64,000 nucleotides of DNA from Pseudomonadota bacterium. Its GTDB lineage: Bacteria > Myxococcota_A > Polyangia > GCA-2747355. This document shows positions 27,633 to 36,318 of the stretch, in pieces (within the stretch, counting starts at the first letter, position 1; each line of letters starts with the position of its first letter). A program made the position numbers and the translations under genes. Under the pieces are notes generated by a model. The model made no database searches and had not been told where the DNA came from. It saw only the letters and a list, made by a program, of their open reading frames with translations. The DNA lies in the NCBI GenBank assembly GCA_016702545.1, contig JADJDT010000014.1:124001-188000 (forward strand), in the 5' to 3' direction.

Positions 27633-27790
27633 GGAGGCTGGCGGAAATTATCTCGCCAACTTGCGCGGCCGATTCATCCCGCGCGGCTGCGTTGCTCGTC
27701 GGTTGCGTACAGGCAGTACGCGCCATCCTCACGCCTTGCCGCGCGGGCGCCTCGGCCGCCAACCTGGCAAGCTAATTTCCGCCAGCCTCC
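27633..27790. repeat. Inverted-repeat element, copy B (~158 bp), inside an operon
   Basis: Arms of ~50 nt: GGAGGCTGGCGGAAATTA at the left end and its complement at the right end, continuing with partial match to CCCGCGCGG on both sides. The loop has GGCTGCGTTGC, GTACAGGCAGTAC and CGCCTTGCC, the core shared with copies A, C, D and E. The right arm contains the stop codon of the adaptor gene, and the left arm ends 16 bp before the ATPase start. Confidence 0.9.
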
Positions 27791-28998
27791 TTGATGCGCT
27801 GGCCGTCGGCCAGTCCCGGGGGCGGGTTGCTCACCAAGCGCGTGCCGGAGCGCGGTCCGGCGAGCAGCTCGAAGCCACCGCCGAAGGCAGGGCCGAGCTG
27901 CACCGGCTGCAAGCGCACCTGGTCGCCGTCGACGACGAAGACCAGCGCCGCCGCGCCTCGGCGCACGATCGCGGCGGCGGGCACGATCACCTTGGGCGGC
28001 GCCTGCAGGCTGCGGGCGTCGAGCGCGGCGCCGCGCAAGAAGGCCACGCGCGCGGCCATCTCGGGCCGCAGCTCGCTGACGGGGTCGACGAAGCGGACCT
28101 TGACGGTGGCGGTGGCCTTGGCACGACTGAGCCGCGGGCTGACGCGCTCGACCTCGCCGCGGAGGCGGCGGTCGGGGAAGGCATCGAGCACGATCTCGCA
28201 GGGGGCCCCGGCGCGCACCTGCTGCAGGCGCGCCTCGGGCACGTCGACCTCGACCTCCAGCGAGCCGAGATCCGCGAGCTCGAGGATCGGCGTGCTCGAG
28301 CCGACCCATTCGCCGACCTCGGCCGGCTTGCTGACCACCGTGCCACCGATCGGCGCCGCGATCGTCATGTAGTCGAGCTCGACGCGCTGGGCCGTCGCCT
28401 GCGCCTGGCTCGCGCCGACCTCGGCCTGGGCGGCGCGGACCTCGGCCCGCAGCGACTCGACCCGCGCCGCCAGGTCCTCGACCTCGGCGAGCGGCGTCGC
28501 GCCGCGCTGCTGCAGCGTTCGTTGCTGTCGCAATTTGAGGTCCGCCTCCAGCAGCGTGGCCTGCGCCGTCAACACCCGCGCCTGGGCGGTGGCCACGCGC
28601 GCGCGGGCGGTGGCCAACGCGCTACGGCGGTCCGCGTCCTCCAGCCGCACCAGGGGCTGGCCGGCGCGCACCAGGTCGCCCTCGCGGACGGCGACCTGCG
28701 CAATGCGCCCCTCGAGCTGCGGGGTGAGGCGCGAGACGCGCTGCGGCACTACATAGCCCGTGGCCGTCAGCTCGACCTGCGCCTGGGCCGGCGACATCGT
28801 CACCACCTCGGTCACGCTGACGGCGGTCCTGAAGATGCGCCCGCCGAGGTAGGGCACCACCACCTTCCAAGCCACGAGGGCCAAGCCGAGGACGACGCCC
28901 AGGAGCAGCAGCCGCCCCGGCCAACGACGCGGCGGCGCCGCGTCGGCCGAGCGGTCGATACGAAGGGAAGCCAGGTCTCGTGAGAGTTGTTCGGACAT
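27772..28998 (-). CDS. Membrane-fusion (HlyD/MacA-type) periplasmic adaptor
   Basis: 408 residues. One N-terminal membrane anchor at ~24-45 (RLLLLGVVLGLALVAWKVVV), a biotinyl-lipoyl half-motif (GYVVPQRVSRLTPQLEGRIA), a long alpha-hairpin coiled coil at ~120-200 (RARVATAQARVLTAQATLLE ... QAEVGASQAQATAQ), the second half-motif (DYMTIAAPIGGTVVSKPAEV) and beta-barrel domains. It links the MacB-like transporter to an outer-membrane channel; no TolC-like gene is in view. The start could be 28998 or an ATG seven codons upstream. It heads the operon with ATPase and two permeases. Confidence 0.9.
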   Translation of the reverse strand: MSEQLSRDLASLRIDRSADAAPPRRWPGRLLLLGVVLGLALVAWKVVVPYLGGRIFRTAVSVTEVVTMSPAQAQVELTATGYVVPQRVSRLTPQLEGRIAQVAVREGDLVRAGQPLVRLEDADRRSALATARARVATAQARVLTAQATLLEADLKLRQQRTLQQRGATPLAEVEDLAARVESLRAEVRAAQAEVGASQAQATAQRVELDYMTIAAPIGGTVVSKPAEVGEWVGSSTPILELADLGSLEVEVDVPEARLQQVRAGAPCEIVLDAFPDRRLRGEVERVSPRLSRAKATATVKVRFVDPVSELRPEMAARVAFLRGAALDARSLQAPPKVIVPAAAIVRRGAAALVFVVDGDQVRLQPVQLGPAFGGGFELLAGPRSGTRLVSNPPPGLADGQRIKEAGGN

Positions 28999-29201
28999 GG
29001 TGGTAGCGGCCGGCAGCATAGATCAGCCCCCGCCCCCGCGTGAACCCCTCGGCGCGACGCAGCCGCCCCGCCACCCATCGGGCCCGACGGCCGCTGTAGC
29101 GTGCCCTCGCGCTGGCGCACAGCAACACTTGGCGAGTAGCCAGCATCGGCGGGCAGCCTGCATTGACAGCCGGCACGGGGGCGCTGTTACGATGCAGCCG
29201 C

Positions 29202-29586
29202 ATGTCGGAGCCAAATCGCGCGGCCGATTGGATGGCGCAGGCGGACAACGATCTCGCCTTCGCGCGCAGCGCGCTGGCCGGCGGCTTCTACGCGCAGTGC
29301 TGCTTCATTTGCCAGCAGGCCGCCGAAAAGGGCGCTGAAGAGCCTGCTGCTGCGGCGTGGCGCCCGGGCCGCGTTCACCCACAGCTTGTACAAGCTGTGT
29401 GGGGCCCTGGCCATCGAGGGTCCGGTGGAGCGCGCCGCCCAGCGGCTCGATCGCTACTATGTCTCCGCCCGCTATCCCGATGCGCTGCCGGGAGGGGCGC
29501 CGTTTCAGGTCTTCCAGCGCGAGGATGCCGCTGAGGCGCTGGGCATGGCAGAGACGATTATCGACGCTGCACGCGGTGCCTCGTGA
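29202..29586 (+). CDS. HEPN domain protein of a HEPN/MNT pair, frameshifted
   Basis: COG2250-like HEPN protein: ADWMAQADNDLAFARSAL, then CCFICQQAAEKA, THSLYKLCGAL and a C-terminal DRYYVSARYPDALPGG helix. HEPN proteins of this class are ribonuclease-type toxins or nucleotide-binding partners; RAAFTH (R-x4-H) is present. The frame breaks at 29330-29332, where GGG should be GG; removing one G joins AAEKALKSLLLRRGA to the rest and gives 127 residues. The stop overlaps the GTG of the next gene by 4 bp. Confidence 0.8.
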
Positions 29587-29933
29587 CGCCGGCGGCTGCG
29601 GAGGCCGTGTACTTCGCGGGGCCTCCGCGCTGGGAGCGCGGCGAGCTGCTGTCGCACCTGCGGCGACTGCTGGCTCAGCGCGTCGAACAGGCCTATGTGT
29701 TTGGCAGCTACGGCCGGGGAACGGCCGACGCCGATAGCGACGTCGATCTGATCCTCGTGGTGCCTACCCAGGCGCCCTGGCCCCGCCGCGCCGAGGCCTT
29801 CGCTGACCTATGGGACCAGCTCGGGCCGGTCGACCTGCTGGTCTATACGCCGCGGGAGTGGCTGGAGATGAGCGCATCGCAGCATCCCTTTCTCGAGGCC
29901 ACGGCCGGCGAGCGCGTCGGGGTCTTCGAGTAG
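29583..29933 (+). CDS. Minimal nucleotidyltransferase (MNT) of a HEPN/MNT pair
   Basis: 116 residues. The signature GSYGRGTADADSDVDLILV has G41-S42 and metal ligands D53 and D55. In characterised HEPN-MNT systems the MNT partner AMPylates or otherwise neutralises the HEPN toxin. The GTG start overlaps the HEPN stop (GTGA), so the pair is translationally coupled. Toxin-antitoxin action is inferred from the family. Confidence 0.9.
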   Translation: MTPAAAEAVYFAGPPRWERGELLSHLRRLLAQRVEQAYVFGSYGRGTADADSDVDLILVVPTQAPWPRRAEAFADLWDQLGPVDLLVYTPREWLEMSASQHPFLEATAGERVGVFE

Positions 29934-30009
29934 CCACTCCATCGACCCACGCGCTTGACGCCGCCGCGGCTCGCGCCGCAGACTGCGCTCCTCACCAGCG
30001 AGTGCAACG

Positions 30010-30657
30010 ATGAATGCTTGGTTCGCGACGCTTCAGACCATCGACAAGGTGTTCTTGCTCTTCGCGATCGCGGGTGGGGCGCTCTTCGCGCTGCGCTTGG
30101 TGCTGGCCTTCGCCACCGGCAGCGGCCTCGACGACGGCGGTGACGCCGACGTCAGCCATGTCGGCGCGGCGCACGATGGCGGCGCCGCTCACGGCCACGA
30201 TGGCACCGCCGACCTCGCCTTCAAGCTGCTCTCGTTCCAGGGGATGACCGCCTTCTTCATGATGTTCGGCCTGGTCGGGCTGGCGCTGAGCCGCGCTCAC
30301 GCCATGCCGGCGATCGGCGCCGTGGCCGGCGGCCTCGGCGCCGGGTTGCTCGCGGTCTGGTTGATCAGCCGCATTTTCCGGCTCTTCAGCCGCCTGCAGT
30401 CGAGCGGGACGCTCAACCTGCGCAATGCGATCGGCGTCGAGGGTACGGTCTATCTCGGCATCCCGGCGCAGGGCACGGGCCAGGTGCAGCTCGCGGTGCA
30501 GGGTCGCTTACTGGTCGTCGATGCGGCGAGCCGAGACGGTCAGGCCCTGGCGACGACGACGCGCGTGCGGGTCGTCGAGGTGAGCGGGGCCAGCGTGCTG
30601 CTGGTCGAGCGTTTGGCGGCCGAGACCCCTCCGGCCGGGCCGCAGCAGCCAGTCTGA
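30010..30657 (+). CDS. NfeD/YuaF-like membrane protein
   Basis: 215 residues. Three membrane helices (VFLLFAIAGGALFALRLVLAF; FQGMTAFFMMFGLVGLALS; IGAVAGGLGAGLLAVWLIS) are followed by a small OB-fold-like domain at ~130-205 (AIGVEGTVYLGIPAQGTGQV ... RVRVVEVSGASVLLVERL). A His/Asp-rich loop (SHVGAAHDGGAAHGHDGTAD) lies between helices 1 and 2. The order NfeD-like protein then flotillin, 12 bp apart, is the conserved yuaF-floT layout, so it should help organise flotillin microdomains. Confidence 0.85.
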   Translation: MNAWFATLQTIDKVFLLFAIAGGALFALRLVLAFATGSGLDDGGDADVSHVGAAHDGGAAHGHDGTADLAFKLLSFQGMTAFFMMFGLVGLALSRAHAMPAIGAVAGGLGAGLLAVWLISRIFRLFSRLQSSGTLNLRNAIGVEGTVYLGIPAQGTGQVQLAVQGRLLVVDAASRDGQALATTTRVRVVEVSGASVLLVERLAAETPPAGPQQPV

Positions 30658-30669
30658 GGGAGTGACCCG

Positions 30670-32265
30670 ATGGAAGCCGTCACCACACTGCTGAAGGGGA
30701 GCACGATGCCGCTCACGCTCTGGACCTTGGCGATCGCCGCGCTGTCGGTGCTCGTCGTCTTCTTCATGCTCTTCCTGGCCAGCCGCTACAAGCGCTGTCC
30801 CTCGGACAAGGTGCTGGTGGTCTTCGGCAAGGTCGGGGCCGGGCAGTCGGCGCGCTGCATCCACGGCGGTGGCACGCTGGTGCTGCCGCTGATTCAGGAC
30901 TACCGCTATTTGTCGCTCACGCCGATGACGATCGGCATCCCGCTGCAGAACGCGCTCTCGCTGCAGAACATCCGCATCAACGTGCCGAGCACCTTCACCG
31001 TCGGCGTCAGCACCGATCCGACGATCACGCAGAACGCGGCCGAACGCCTGCTCAACCTGCAGCCGCGCGAGATCGAGGCGATGGCGCGCGAGATCATCTT
31101 CGGCCAGCTGCGCCTGACCGTCGCGTCGCTGACGATCGAGCAGATCAACCAGGACCGCGAGTCCTTCCTCGCCTCGATTCGCAAGAACGTCGAGCCCGAG
31201 CTGAACAAGATCGGGCTCTACCTGATCAACGTCAACATCACCGACATCACCGACGAGTCGACCTATATCGAGTCGATCGGCCGCAAGGCAGCCTCCGAGG
31301 CGATCAACAAGGCCAAGGTCGACGTCGCCGAGCAGGACAAGCTCGGCGCGGTCGGCGAGTCGGGGGCGGTGCGCGAGCGCGAGATCCGCGTGGCCGAGAA
31401 CGTGGCGCAGTCGGAGAAGGGCAAGAAGGCCGCCGAGGCCGACCGCCGCATCTTCGTGCAGCAGCAGGAGACGGAGGCCGCCGTCGGTGAGGCCGCGGCG
31501 ATGCGCGAGCGCCAGATCAAGGTCGCCGAGAACGAGGCCACGGCCGACAAGGGCCGCAAGCGCGCCGACGCGGACCGCCGCGTCTACGTGGCCGGCCAGG
31601 AGGCCGAGGCGGTGCGCGGCGAGAACGAGGCCAAAGCCCACATCGCCGGCTTCAACGCCGAGCTCGAGGTGCGGCAGGCCGAGGCGATGCAGCGCGGGCA
31701 GGTGGCGGAGCGCCAGGCGATCGTCCAGGTGCAGAAGGCGCAGTACCTGGCCGAGCAGGAGCGGCTCAACGCCGAGCAGATCGTGCGTCAGGAGATCGAC
31801 CGCCGCAAGATCGAGATCGCCGCCGAGGCCGAGGCCGAGAAGACGCGGCGCGAGGCGCGCGGCCATGCCGATGCGACGCTGATGCAGTACGAGGCCGAGG
31901 CGCGCGGGTTGCGGCAGGTGCTGGAGTCCAAGGCCGAGGGCTATCGCGCGCTGGTCTCGAGCTGCGCGGGTGACGCGCGCGCGGCGGCGACGCTGCTGAT
32001 GATCGAGAAGCTCGAGCAGATCGTCGCCCGCCAGGTCGAGGCGATCAAGAACCTGAAGATCGACAAGGTCACGGTCTGGGACAGCGGGGCCGGCGAGGGC
32101 GGGTCGTCGTCGACGGCCGGCTTCGTCGCCAGCCTGATCAAGAGCCTGCCGCCGCTGCACGAGGTGGCGGCGATGGCGGGCGTCGAGCTCCCCGGCTACC
32201 TCGGCCACCTCAAGGCCAGCGCCAGCCCAAGCGCTGCGCCCACCGGCGCTCCGCCAGTCGCGTAG
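30670..32265 (+). CDS. Flotillin family protein (YqiK/FloT-like)
   Basis: 531 residues. An N-terminal membrane helix (WTLAIAALSVLVVFFMLFLA) is followed by an SPFH/band-7 domain at ~55-235 (CPSDKVLVVFGKVGAGQSAR; NVNITDITDESTYIESIGRK), then a long Ala/Glu-rich coiled coil at ~240-430 with the repeated flotillin motif (EREIRVAENVAQSEKGKKAA; ERQIKVAENEATADKGRKRA), and a C-terminal oligomerisation part ending in a Pro/Ala tail. It scaffolds membrane microdomains with the NfeD-like protein encoded just upstream. The last codons lie in the first unit of a 15-bp tandem repeat. Confidence 0.95.
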   Translation: MEAVTTLLKGSTMPLTLWTLAIAALSVLVVFFMLFLASRYKRCPSDKVLVVFGKVGAGQSARCIHGGGTLVLPLIQDYRYLSLTPMTIGIPLQNALSLQNIRINVPSTFTVGVSTDPTITQNAAERLLNLQPREIEAMAREIIFGQLRLTVASLTIEQINQDRESFLASIRKNVEPELNKIGLYLINVNITDITDESTYIESIGRKAASEAINKAKVDVAEQDKLGAVGESGAVREREIRVAENVAQSEKGKKAAEADRRIFVQQQETEAAVGEAAAMRERQIKVAENEATADKGRKRADADRRVYVAGQEAEAVRGENEAKAHIAGFNAELEVRQAEAMQRGQVAERQAIVQVQKAQYLAEQERLNAEQIVRQEIDRRKIEIAAEAEAEKTRREARGHADATLMQYEAEARGLRQVLESKAEGYRALVSSCAGDARAAATLLMIEKLEQIVARQVEAIKNLKIDKVTVWDSGAGEGGSSSTAGFVASLIKSLPPLHEVAAMAGVELPGYLGHLKASASPSAAPTGAPPVA

Positions 32266-32313
32266 CCCCCAGTCGCGTAGCCCCCAGTCGCGTAGCCCCC
32301 AGTCGCGTAGCCC
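32254..32313. repeat. 15-bp tandem repeat x4 across the flotillin stop codon
   Basis: CCAGTCGCGTAGCCC is repeated four times exactly. The first copy supplies the last two codons and TAG stop of the flotillin gene; each further copy repeats the stop in the same frame, so copy-number change cannot extend the protein. Confidence 0.95.
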
Positions 32314-32358
32314 ACGGTTCCGGTGCTGCGCCCGTGCAGCGTGGACGCAGACCGAGAG

Positions 32359-34194
32359 CTACACCGCCGGTCCTTTGGCCTGCTTCTCCTCGCGCTGACG
32401 CTGGGCGTGGTCGAGCGTGCGCTTGCGTAGGCGGATGGTCTGCGGGGTGACCTCGACCAGCTCGTCCTCGGCGATCAGCTCCAGCGCCTCCTCGAGGGTG
32501 AAGCGCAGCGGCGGCGTCAGGCGGTAGTTCTCGTCATGGCCGGAGTTGCGGAAGTTGGTCAGCTGCTTCTTGCGCCCGGGGTTGATCACGAGGTCGTTGG
32601 CGCGGCTGTGCAGCCCCACCACCTGACCGGCATAGACCGGCTCCTGGGGGCCGACGCAGAACCGTCCGCGCTCCTGCAGCGCGTTGAGGCCGTAGGTCAC
32701 CGTCTCGCAGGTGGTCTGCACGATCATCACGCCGTTCTCGCGCCGCCGCAGCGGGCCGGCCCACGAGCCGTAGCGCGCGAAGGAGTGGTAGAGCACGCCC
32801 TCGCCGCGGGTGTCGGTGAGAAACTCGCTGCGGTAGCCGATCAGTCCGCGGCTCGGGATCTCGAACTCCAGCGTGGCCGTGCCGCTGGCATCGACCTCGT
32901 GTCGCAGCAGGGTGCCGAAGCGGCGGCTCAGCTTCTCGATCACGGTACCGGAGTAGCCTTGTGGCACCGACACCACCGCCAGCTCGTAGGGCTCCTCGCC
33001 GTCACGGATGACCACCTGCGGCTGGCCGACGGTCATTTCGTAACCCTCGCGGCGCATCGTCTCGATCAGCACGCTGAGGTGCAACGTGCCGCGACCGTAG
33101 ATCTTCCACGACTCGGTCCCCTGCGTCGTCGAGTCGCGCAGGGTCTCGAGGCGCAGGCCGACGTTGTGCTCCAGTTCCTTGTCCAGCCGCTCGCGTAGCT
33201 GGCGGCCGGTGACGTACTTGCCCTCGCGCCCGGCGAAGGGCGAGCTGTTGATGCCGAAGAGCATCGAGATCGTCGGCTCGTCGATCGGGATCAGCGGCAG
33301 CGGTGCCGGGTGCTCGGCCGGGCAGATGGTCTCGCCGACGGTGACGCGGTCGATGCCGGCCAGCGCCACGATCTCGCCGGCGACGGCCTCCTCGAGGTCG
33401 ACGCGCTCCAGCCCGCGAAAGCCCATCAGCTTGGTCACGCGGAACAGGTCCTGCTTGCCGTCGCGCCGGCAGCAGACGGCCTGCATGCCGCGGCGCAGGC
33501 GCCCGGCGCTGACGCGGCCGATGGCGATGCGGCCGACGTACTCGGAGTAGTCGAGCGTCGAGACCTGGAACTGGCAGGGCGCGCTGCTGCTCACGGCCGG
33601 GGGCACCACGTGGTCGACGATCGCCTGGAAGAGCGGATCCATGTTGCTGCCGGGCGCGTCGTTCTGCAGCGAGGCCCAGCCGGCCTTGGCCGAGGCGTAG
33701 ACCGTGGGGAAGTCGAGCTGCTGGTCGTTGGCGCCCAGCGCCGTGAAGAGATCGAAGACGGCGTCGAGCACCTCGTTGGGGCGCGCGAGCGGGCGATCCA
33801 TCTTGTTGATCACCACCAGCGGCCGGTAGCCGTGCTCGAGCGCCTTACGCAGCACATAGCGCGTCTGCGGCATCGGGCCCTCGACGGCGTCGACGACGAG
33901 CAGCACGGAGTCGACCATCCGCAGCATCCGCTCGACCTCGCCCCCGAAGTCCTGGTGACCGGGGGTGTCGACGATCTGAATGCGATGGCCCTGCCAGTCG
34001 ACCGCGGTGCACTTGGCGACGATCGTGATCCCGCGCTCGCGCTCCTGCGGGTTGGAGTCCATCACGCGCTCGACCACGGGGCCGCGCTCGCTCAGCGTGC
34101 CGGACTGCCGCAGCAGGCAGTCGAGCAGCGTGGTCTTGCCGTGATCGACGTGGGCGATGATCGCAACGGTGGGGCAGGGGAGATGCTCAGTCAT
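32359..34194 (-). CDS. typA: Ribosome-associated translational GTPase TypA/BipA
   Basis: 611 residues, full length. G1 AHVDHGKTTLLD (~14-25), G2 around RGITIVAKCTAV, G3 DTPGHQDFGGEV, G4 NKMDRP. It has the elongation-factor-like domains and the BipA-specific C-terminal region (SRGLIGYRSEFLTDTRGEG; PLRRRENGVMIVQTTCETVT; GRKKQLTNFRNSGHDENYRL). It binds ribosomes and supports assembly or stress adaptation. It is divergently arranged with a TatD-type nuclease gene, 117 bp apart. Confidence 0.97.
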   Translation of the reverse strand: MTEHLPCPTVAIIAHVDHGKTTLLDCLLRQSGTLSERGPVVERVMDSNPQERERGITIVAKCTAVDWQGHRIQIVDTPGHQDFGGEVERMLRMVDSVLLVVDAVEGPMPQTRYVLRKALEHGYRPLVVINKMDRPLARPNEVLDAVFDLFTALGANDQQLDFPTVYASAKAGWASLQNDAPGSNMDPLFQAIVDHVVPPAVSSSAPCQFQVSTLDYSEYVGRIAIGRVSAGRLRRGMQAVCCRRDGKQDLFRVTKLMGFRGLERVDLEEAVAGEIVALAGIDRVTVGETICPAEHPAPLPLIPIDEPTISMLFGINSSPFAGREGKYVTGRQLRERLDKELEHNVGLRLETLRDSTTQGTESWKIYGRGTLHLSVLIETMRREGYEMTVGQPQVVIRDGEEPYELAVVSVPQGYSGTVIEKLSRRFGTLLRHEVDASGTATLEFEIPSRGLIGYRSEFLTDTRGEGVLYHSFARYGSWAGPLRRRENGVMIVQTTCETVTYGLNALQERGRFCVGPQEPVYAGQVVGLHSRANDLVINPGRKKQLTNFRNSGHDENYRLTPPLRFTLEEALELIAEDELVEVTPQTIRLRKRTLDHAQRQREEKQAKGPAV

Positions 34195-34311
34195 GGGGCG
34201 CCATGCCTACGCGCGAACGACGAGGGCGTCAAGACACGCTGTTGTGCGACTTCGTGGTGCGCTGGGGCGCGCGATCCGCGCGGCGCCCGCCATGCTAGCC
34301 TCGGCCGCGCG

Positions 34312-35124
34312 ATGATCGACAGTCACTGCCATCTGACCGACCCGCGCTTCTCGGCCGATCGCGAGGCGGTGCTCGAGCGTGCCCGCCAGGCGGGGCTCGC
34401 CGCCTGCGTGACGATCGGCACGGGCTGCGCGGATGCCCGCGCGGCGCGCGAGCTGGCGCGGGCCGCTCCGGGCTTCGTCCACTGCAGCGCTGGGCTCGAC
34501 CCCTTCTCGGCGCACGCGCTGGGCTCGGCCTTCGCGGCTGGGCTGGCGGAGCTCCGGGTGTTGCTCAGCGAGGGTGGCTTCGTGGCCCTCGGAGAGGTCG
34601 GCCTCGACTACCACTACGATCTGTCCCCGCGGCGGGTGCAGGGGGAACAGCTCGCGGCCCAGCTCGGGCTGGCGGAGGAGCTGGGGCTGCCGGTGGTCAT
34701 TCATGTGCGCGAGGCTCACGCCGAGCTGGCGTCGGCGCTCGAGGCCTTCCCGCGGGTGCGTGGGGTGATCCACAGCTTCACGGGCGGACCCGCGGCGGCA
34801 GCGCGCTATCTGGCGCTTGGTTGGTCGCTGGCGTTCAACGGCATCGTCACCTTCCCCAAGGCCGAGGAGGTGCGGGCCGCCGCGGCGCTGGTGCCCGCCG
34901 ACCGCTTGTTGGTGGAGACCGATAGCCCCTATCTGGCGCCCGTGCCGCGCCGGGGCCAGCGCTGCGAGCCCGCCGACGTCGTGCAGGTGCTCGCGCGCCT
35001 GGCGGCGCTACGCCTGGTGACGGTCGAGGCGCTGGCCGCGACGACCGGTGAGAACGCACGCCGGCTCTTTCGTTTGCCGCTGTCGCCGCCCGCTGGGGAC
35101 GCGGCTGTCCGCCCCGCTGTCTGA
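34312..35124 (+). CDS. TatD family metal-dependent hydrolase
   Basis: 270 residues. Metal ligands are visible in order: DSHCHL at the N-terminus, GEVGLDYHYD (Glu), VVIHVREAH (His), GVIHSFTGG (His) and VETDSPYLAP (Asp). This is the full TatD/YcfH pattern, a TIM-barrel exonuclease or quality-control deoxyribonuclease. The ATG at 34312 is chosen because the conserved IDSHCHL starts immediately after it. It is likely cytoplasmic and housekeeping. Confidence 0.95.
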   Translation: MIDSHCHLTDPRFSADREAVLERARQAGLAACVTIGTGCADARAARELARAAPGFVHCSAGLDPFSAHALGSAFAAGLAELRVLLSEGGFVALGEVGLDYHYDLSPRRVQGEQLAAQLGLAEELGLPVVIHVREAHAELASALEAFPRVRGVIHSFTGGPAAAARYLALGWSLAFNGIVTFPKAEEVRAAAALVPADRLLVETDSPYLAPVPRRGQRCEPADVVQVLARLAALRLVTVEALAATTGENARRLFRLPLSPPAGDAAVRPAV

Positions 35125-35307
35125 GAGCCTGTCCGACCGGTCTTTCGGCCGATCTTCCTCCGATGGGTTTCTCTGACTGGCCCTTGCCCCGCCCGCGTAC
35201 TATGGTGCGCCGCAATTTTCCGAGGCCCCTTCGGAGCCGACAAGCCCCCTTCCCGGAGAACTTCCCCCTTTCCCCACAACTCTCCCCAAACAACGAGGAG
35301 CGACGGC

Positions 35308-35721
35308 ATGGCGACCGTGGAGATGACGGCAGAGAACTTCGAGTCCACGCTGGCGAGCAAGGACATCACGCTGATCGATTTTTGGGCGGGGTGGTGCGGC
35401 CCCTGCCGCTCCTTCGCGCCTGTCTTCGAGGCGGCCGCCGCCAAGTACCCGCACATCACCTTCGCCAAGGTCGACACCGAGGCGCAGCAGGATCTCGCGA
35501 GTGAGTTCGAGATCCGCTCGATTCCGACGCTGGCCGTCTTCCGCGAGCAGATCCTGCTCTTCATGCAGGCTGGCGCGGTGCCTGCGGCGGCCCTCGACGA
35601 TCTGATCAAGCAGATCGAGGCCGTCGACATGAACGAGGTGCGGGCCGAGGTGGCCAAGCACGAAGAGGGGCATGCCGCGGGGCACGCCCACCACGAGTGC
35701 GGCTGCGGCGCCAAGCATTAG
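35308..35721 (+). CDS. Thioredoxin with His/Cys-rich C-terminal tail
   Basis: 137 residues. A complete thioredoxin fold at 1-~106 with active site WCGPC (C30 and C33) and the cis-proline in RSIPTLAVF. No signal peptide, so it is a cytosolic disulphide reductase. The last ~20 residues (HEEGHAAGHAHHECGCGAKH) hold six His and two Cys and are absent from ordinary thioredoxins (~105 residues); they look like a metal-binding tail. GAGGAG precedes the ATG. The upstream 183 bp contain no gene. Confidence 0.95.
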   Translation: MATVEMTAENFESTLASKDITLIDFWAGWCGPCRSFAPVFEAAAAKYPHITFAKVDTEAQQDLASEFEIRSIPTLAVFREQILLFMQAGAVPAAALDDLIKQIEAVDMNEVRAEVAKHEEGHAAGHAHHECGCGAKH

Positions 35722-35869
35722 CGAGGCCGCCGGCGCGGCGCGCAACCGAAAGCCCGGAGTGCCCGATAACGGCCGGCCTGTGGCTGCCCGTGTGGCGGCG
35801 GCACGCGCCTTCAGGCCCCTCCGTTGGGGTTGGCAGGCAGGGCCTTCGGATCTGCAGGAGACGCCGCCC

Positions 35870-36298
35870 ATGATTTCACCGATACCTCGCCGCGCTACGC
35901 CCGCGGGCAGCGCATCCACGCCGGCCTCACCCGCCCTCAGCTCATCCGCAGCGACCTCCAAGGCAAGGCCTGCGGGCGCCTCGTTTCGCGACTTCCTGCA
36001 GCAGTCCTCGGCCGGCGGCGCCGCGCGGCCGCTGCCGCAGGGCGCCACGACTGCGCCGACGGCCCCAGGCAGCACCCCTGACCCACCCTGGGCCGGCCTC
36101 GTGCGTGACGTCGCTGCCCGCCGGCGAGAGATCGACGCGATGATGCAGCGGGCGCTGCGTGGCGAGGACCTCGGCGCGCGTGAGCTGCTGCTATGGCAGT
36201 CACAGGTCTATACCTATAGCCAGCAGGTCGAGCTGGTCAGTCGCATCGCCGACCGCACGGTGCAGGGGGTCAAGCTGCTGCTCAATACTCAGCTGTAG
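35870..36298 (+). CDS. Type III secretion inner-rod-like protein (YscI/HrpB/PrgJ family)
   Basis: 142 residues. A disordered Ser/Ala/Pro/Thr-rich first half is followed by two short helices at ~85-142: RREIDAMMQRALRGEDLGAR and QSQVYTYSQQVELVSRIADR then TVQGVKLLLNTQL. The pattern 'L..Q......Y...VEL.S..A......GV..LL..Q' at the very C-terminus is that of SctI inner-rod proteins, which polymerise inside the needle base. AGGAG precedes the ATG. No other secretion gene is nearby, so this is an orphan; function outside a type III apparatus is unknown. Confidence 0.6.
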   Translation: MISPIPRRATPAGSASTPASPALSSSAATSKARPAGASFRDFLQQSSAGGAARPLPQGATTAPTAPGSTPDPPWAGLVRDVAARRREIDAMMQRALRGEDLGARELLLWQSQVYTYSQQVELVSRIADRTVQGVKLLLNTQL

Positions 36299-36318
36299 TT
36301 GCACTCAGCTGTAGTAGC
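36287..36318. repeat. 16-bp tandem duplication covering two convergent stop codons
   Basis: ACTCAGCTGTAGTTGC is followed directly by ACTCAGCTGTAGTAGC. The first copy holds the stop of the inner-rod-like gene, the second the stop of the radical SAM gene on the other strand. Confidence 0.8.

Noticed and set aside
26290..28983. 897-residue plus-strand open frame
   Set aside because: Shadow of the ABC transporter operon on the other strand; composition is unlike a protein and it crosses the inverted-repeat element.
32254..32313. Possible CRISPR-like array
   Set aside because: Direct 15-bp tandem units without spacers; simple repeat.
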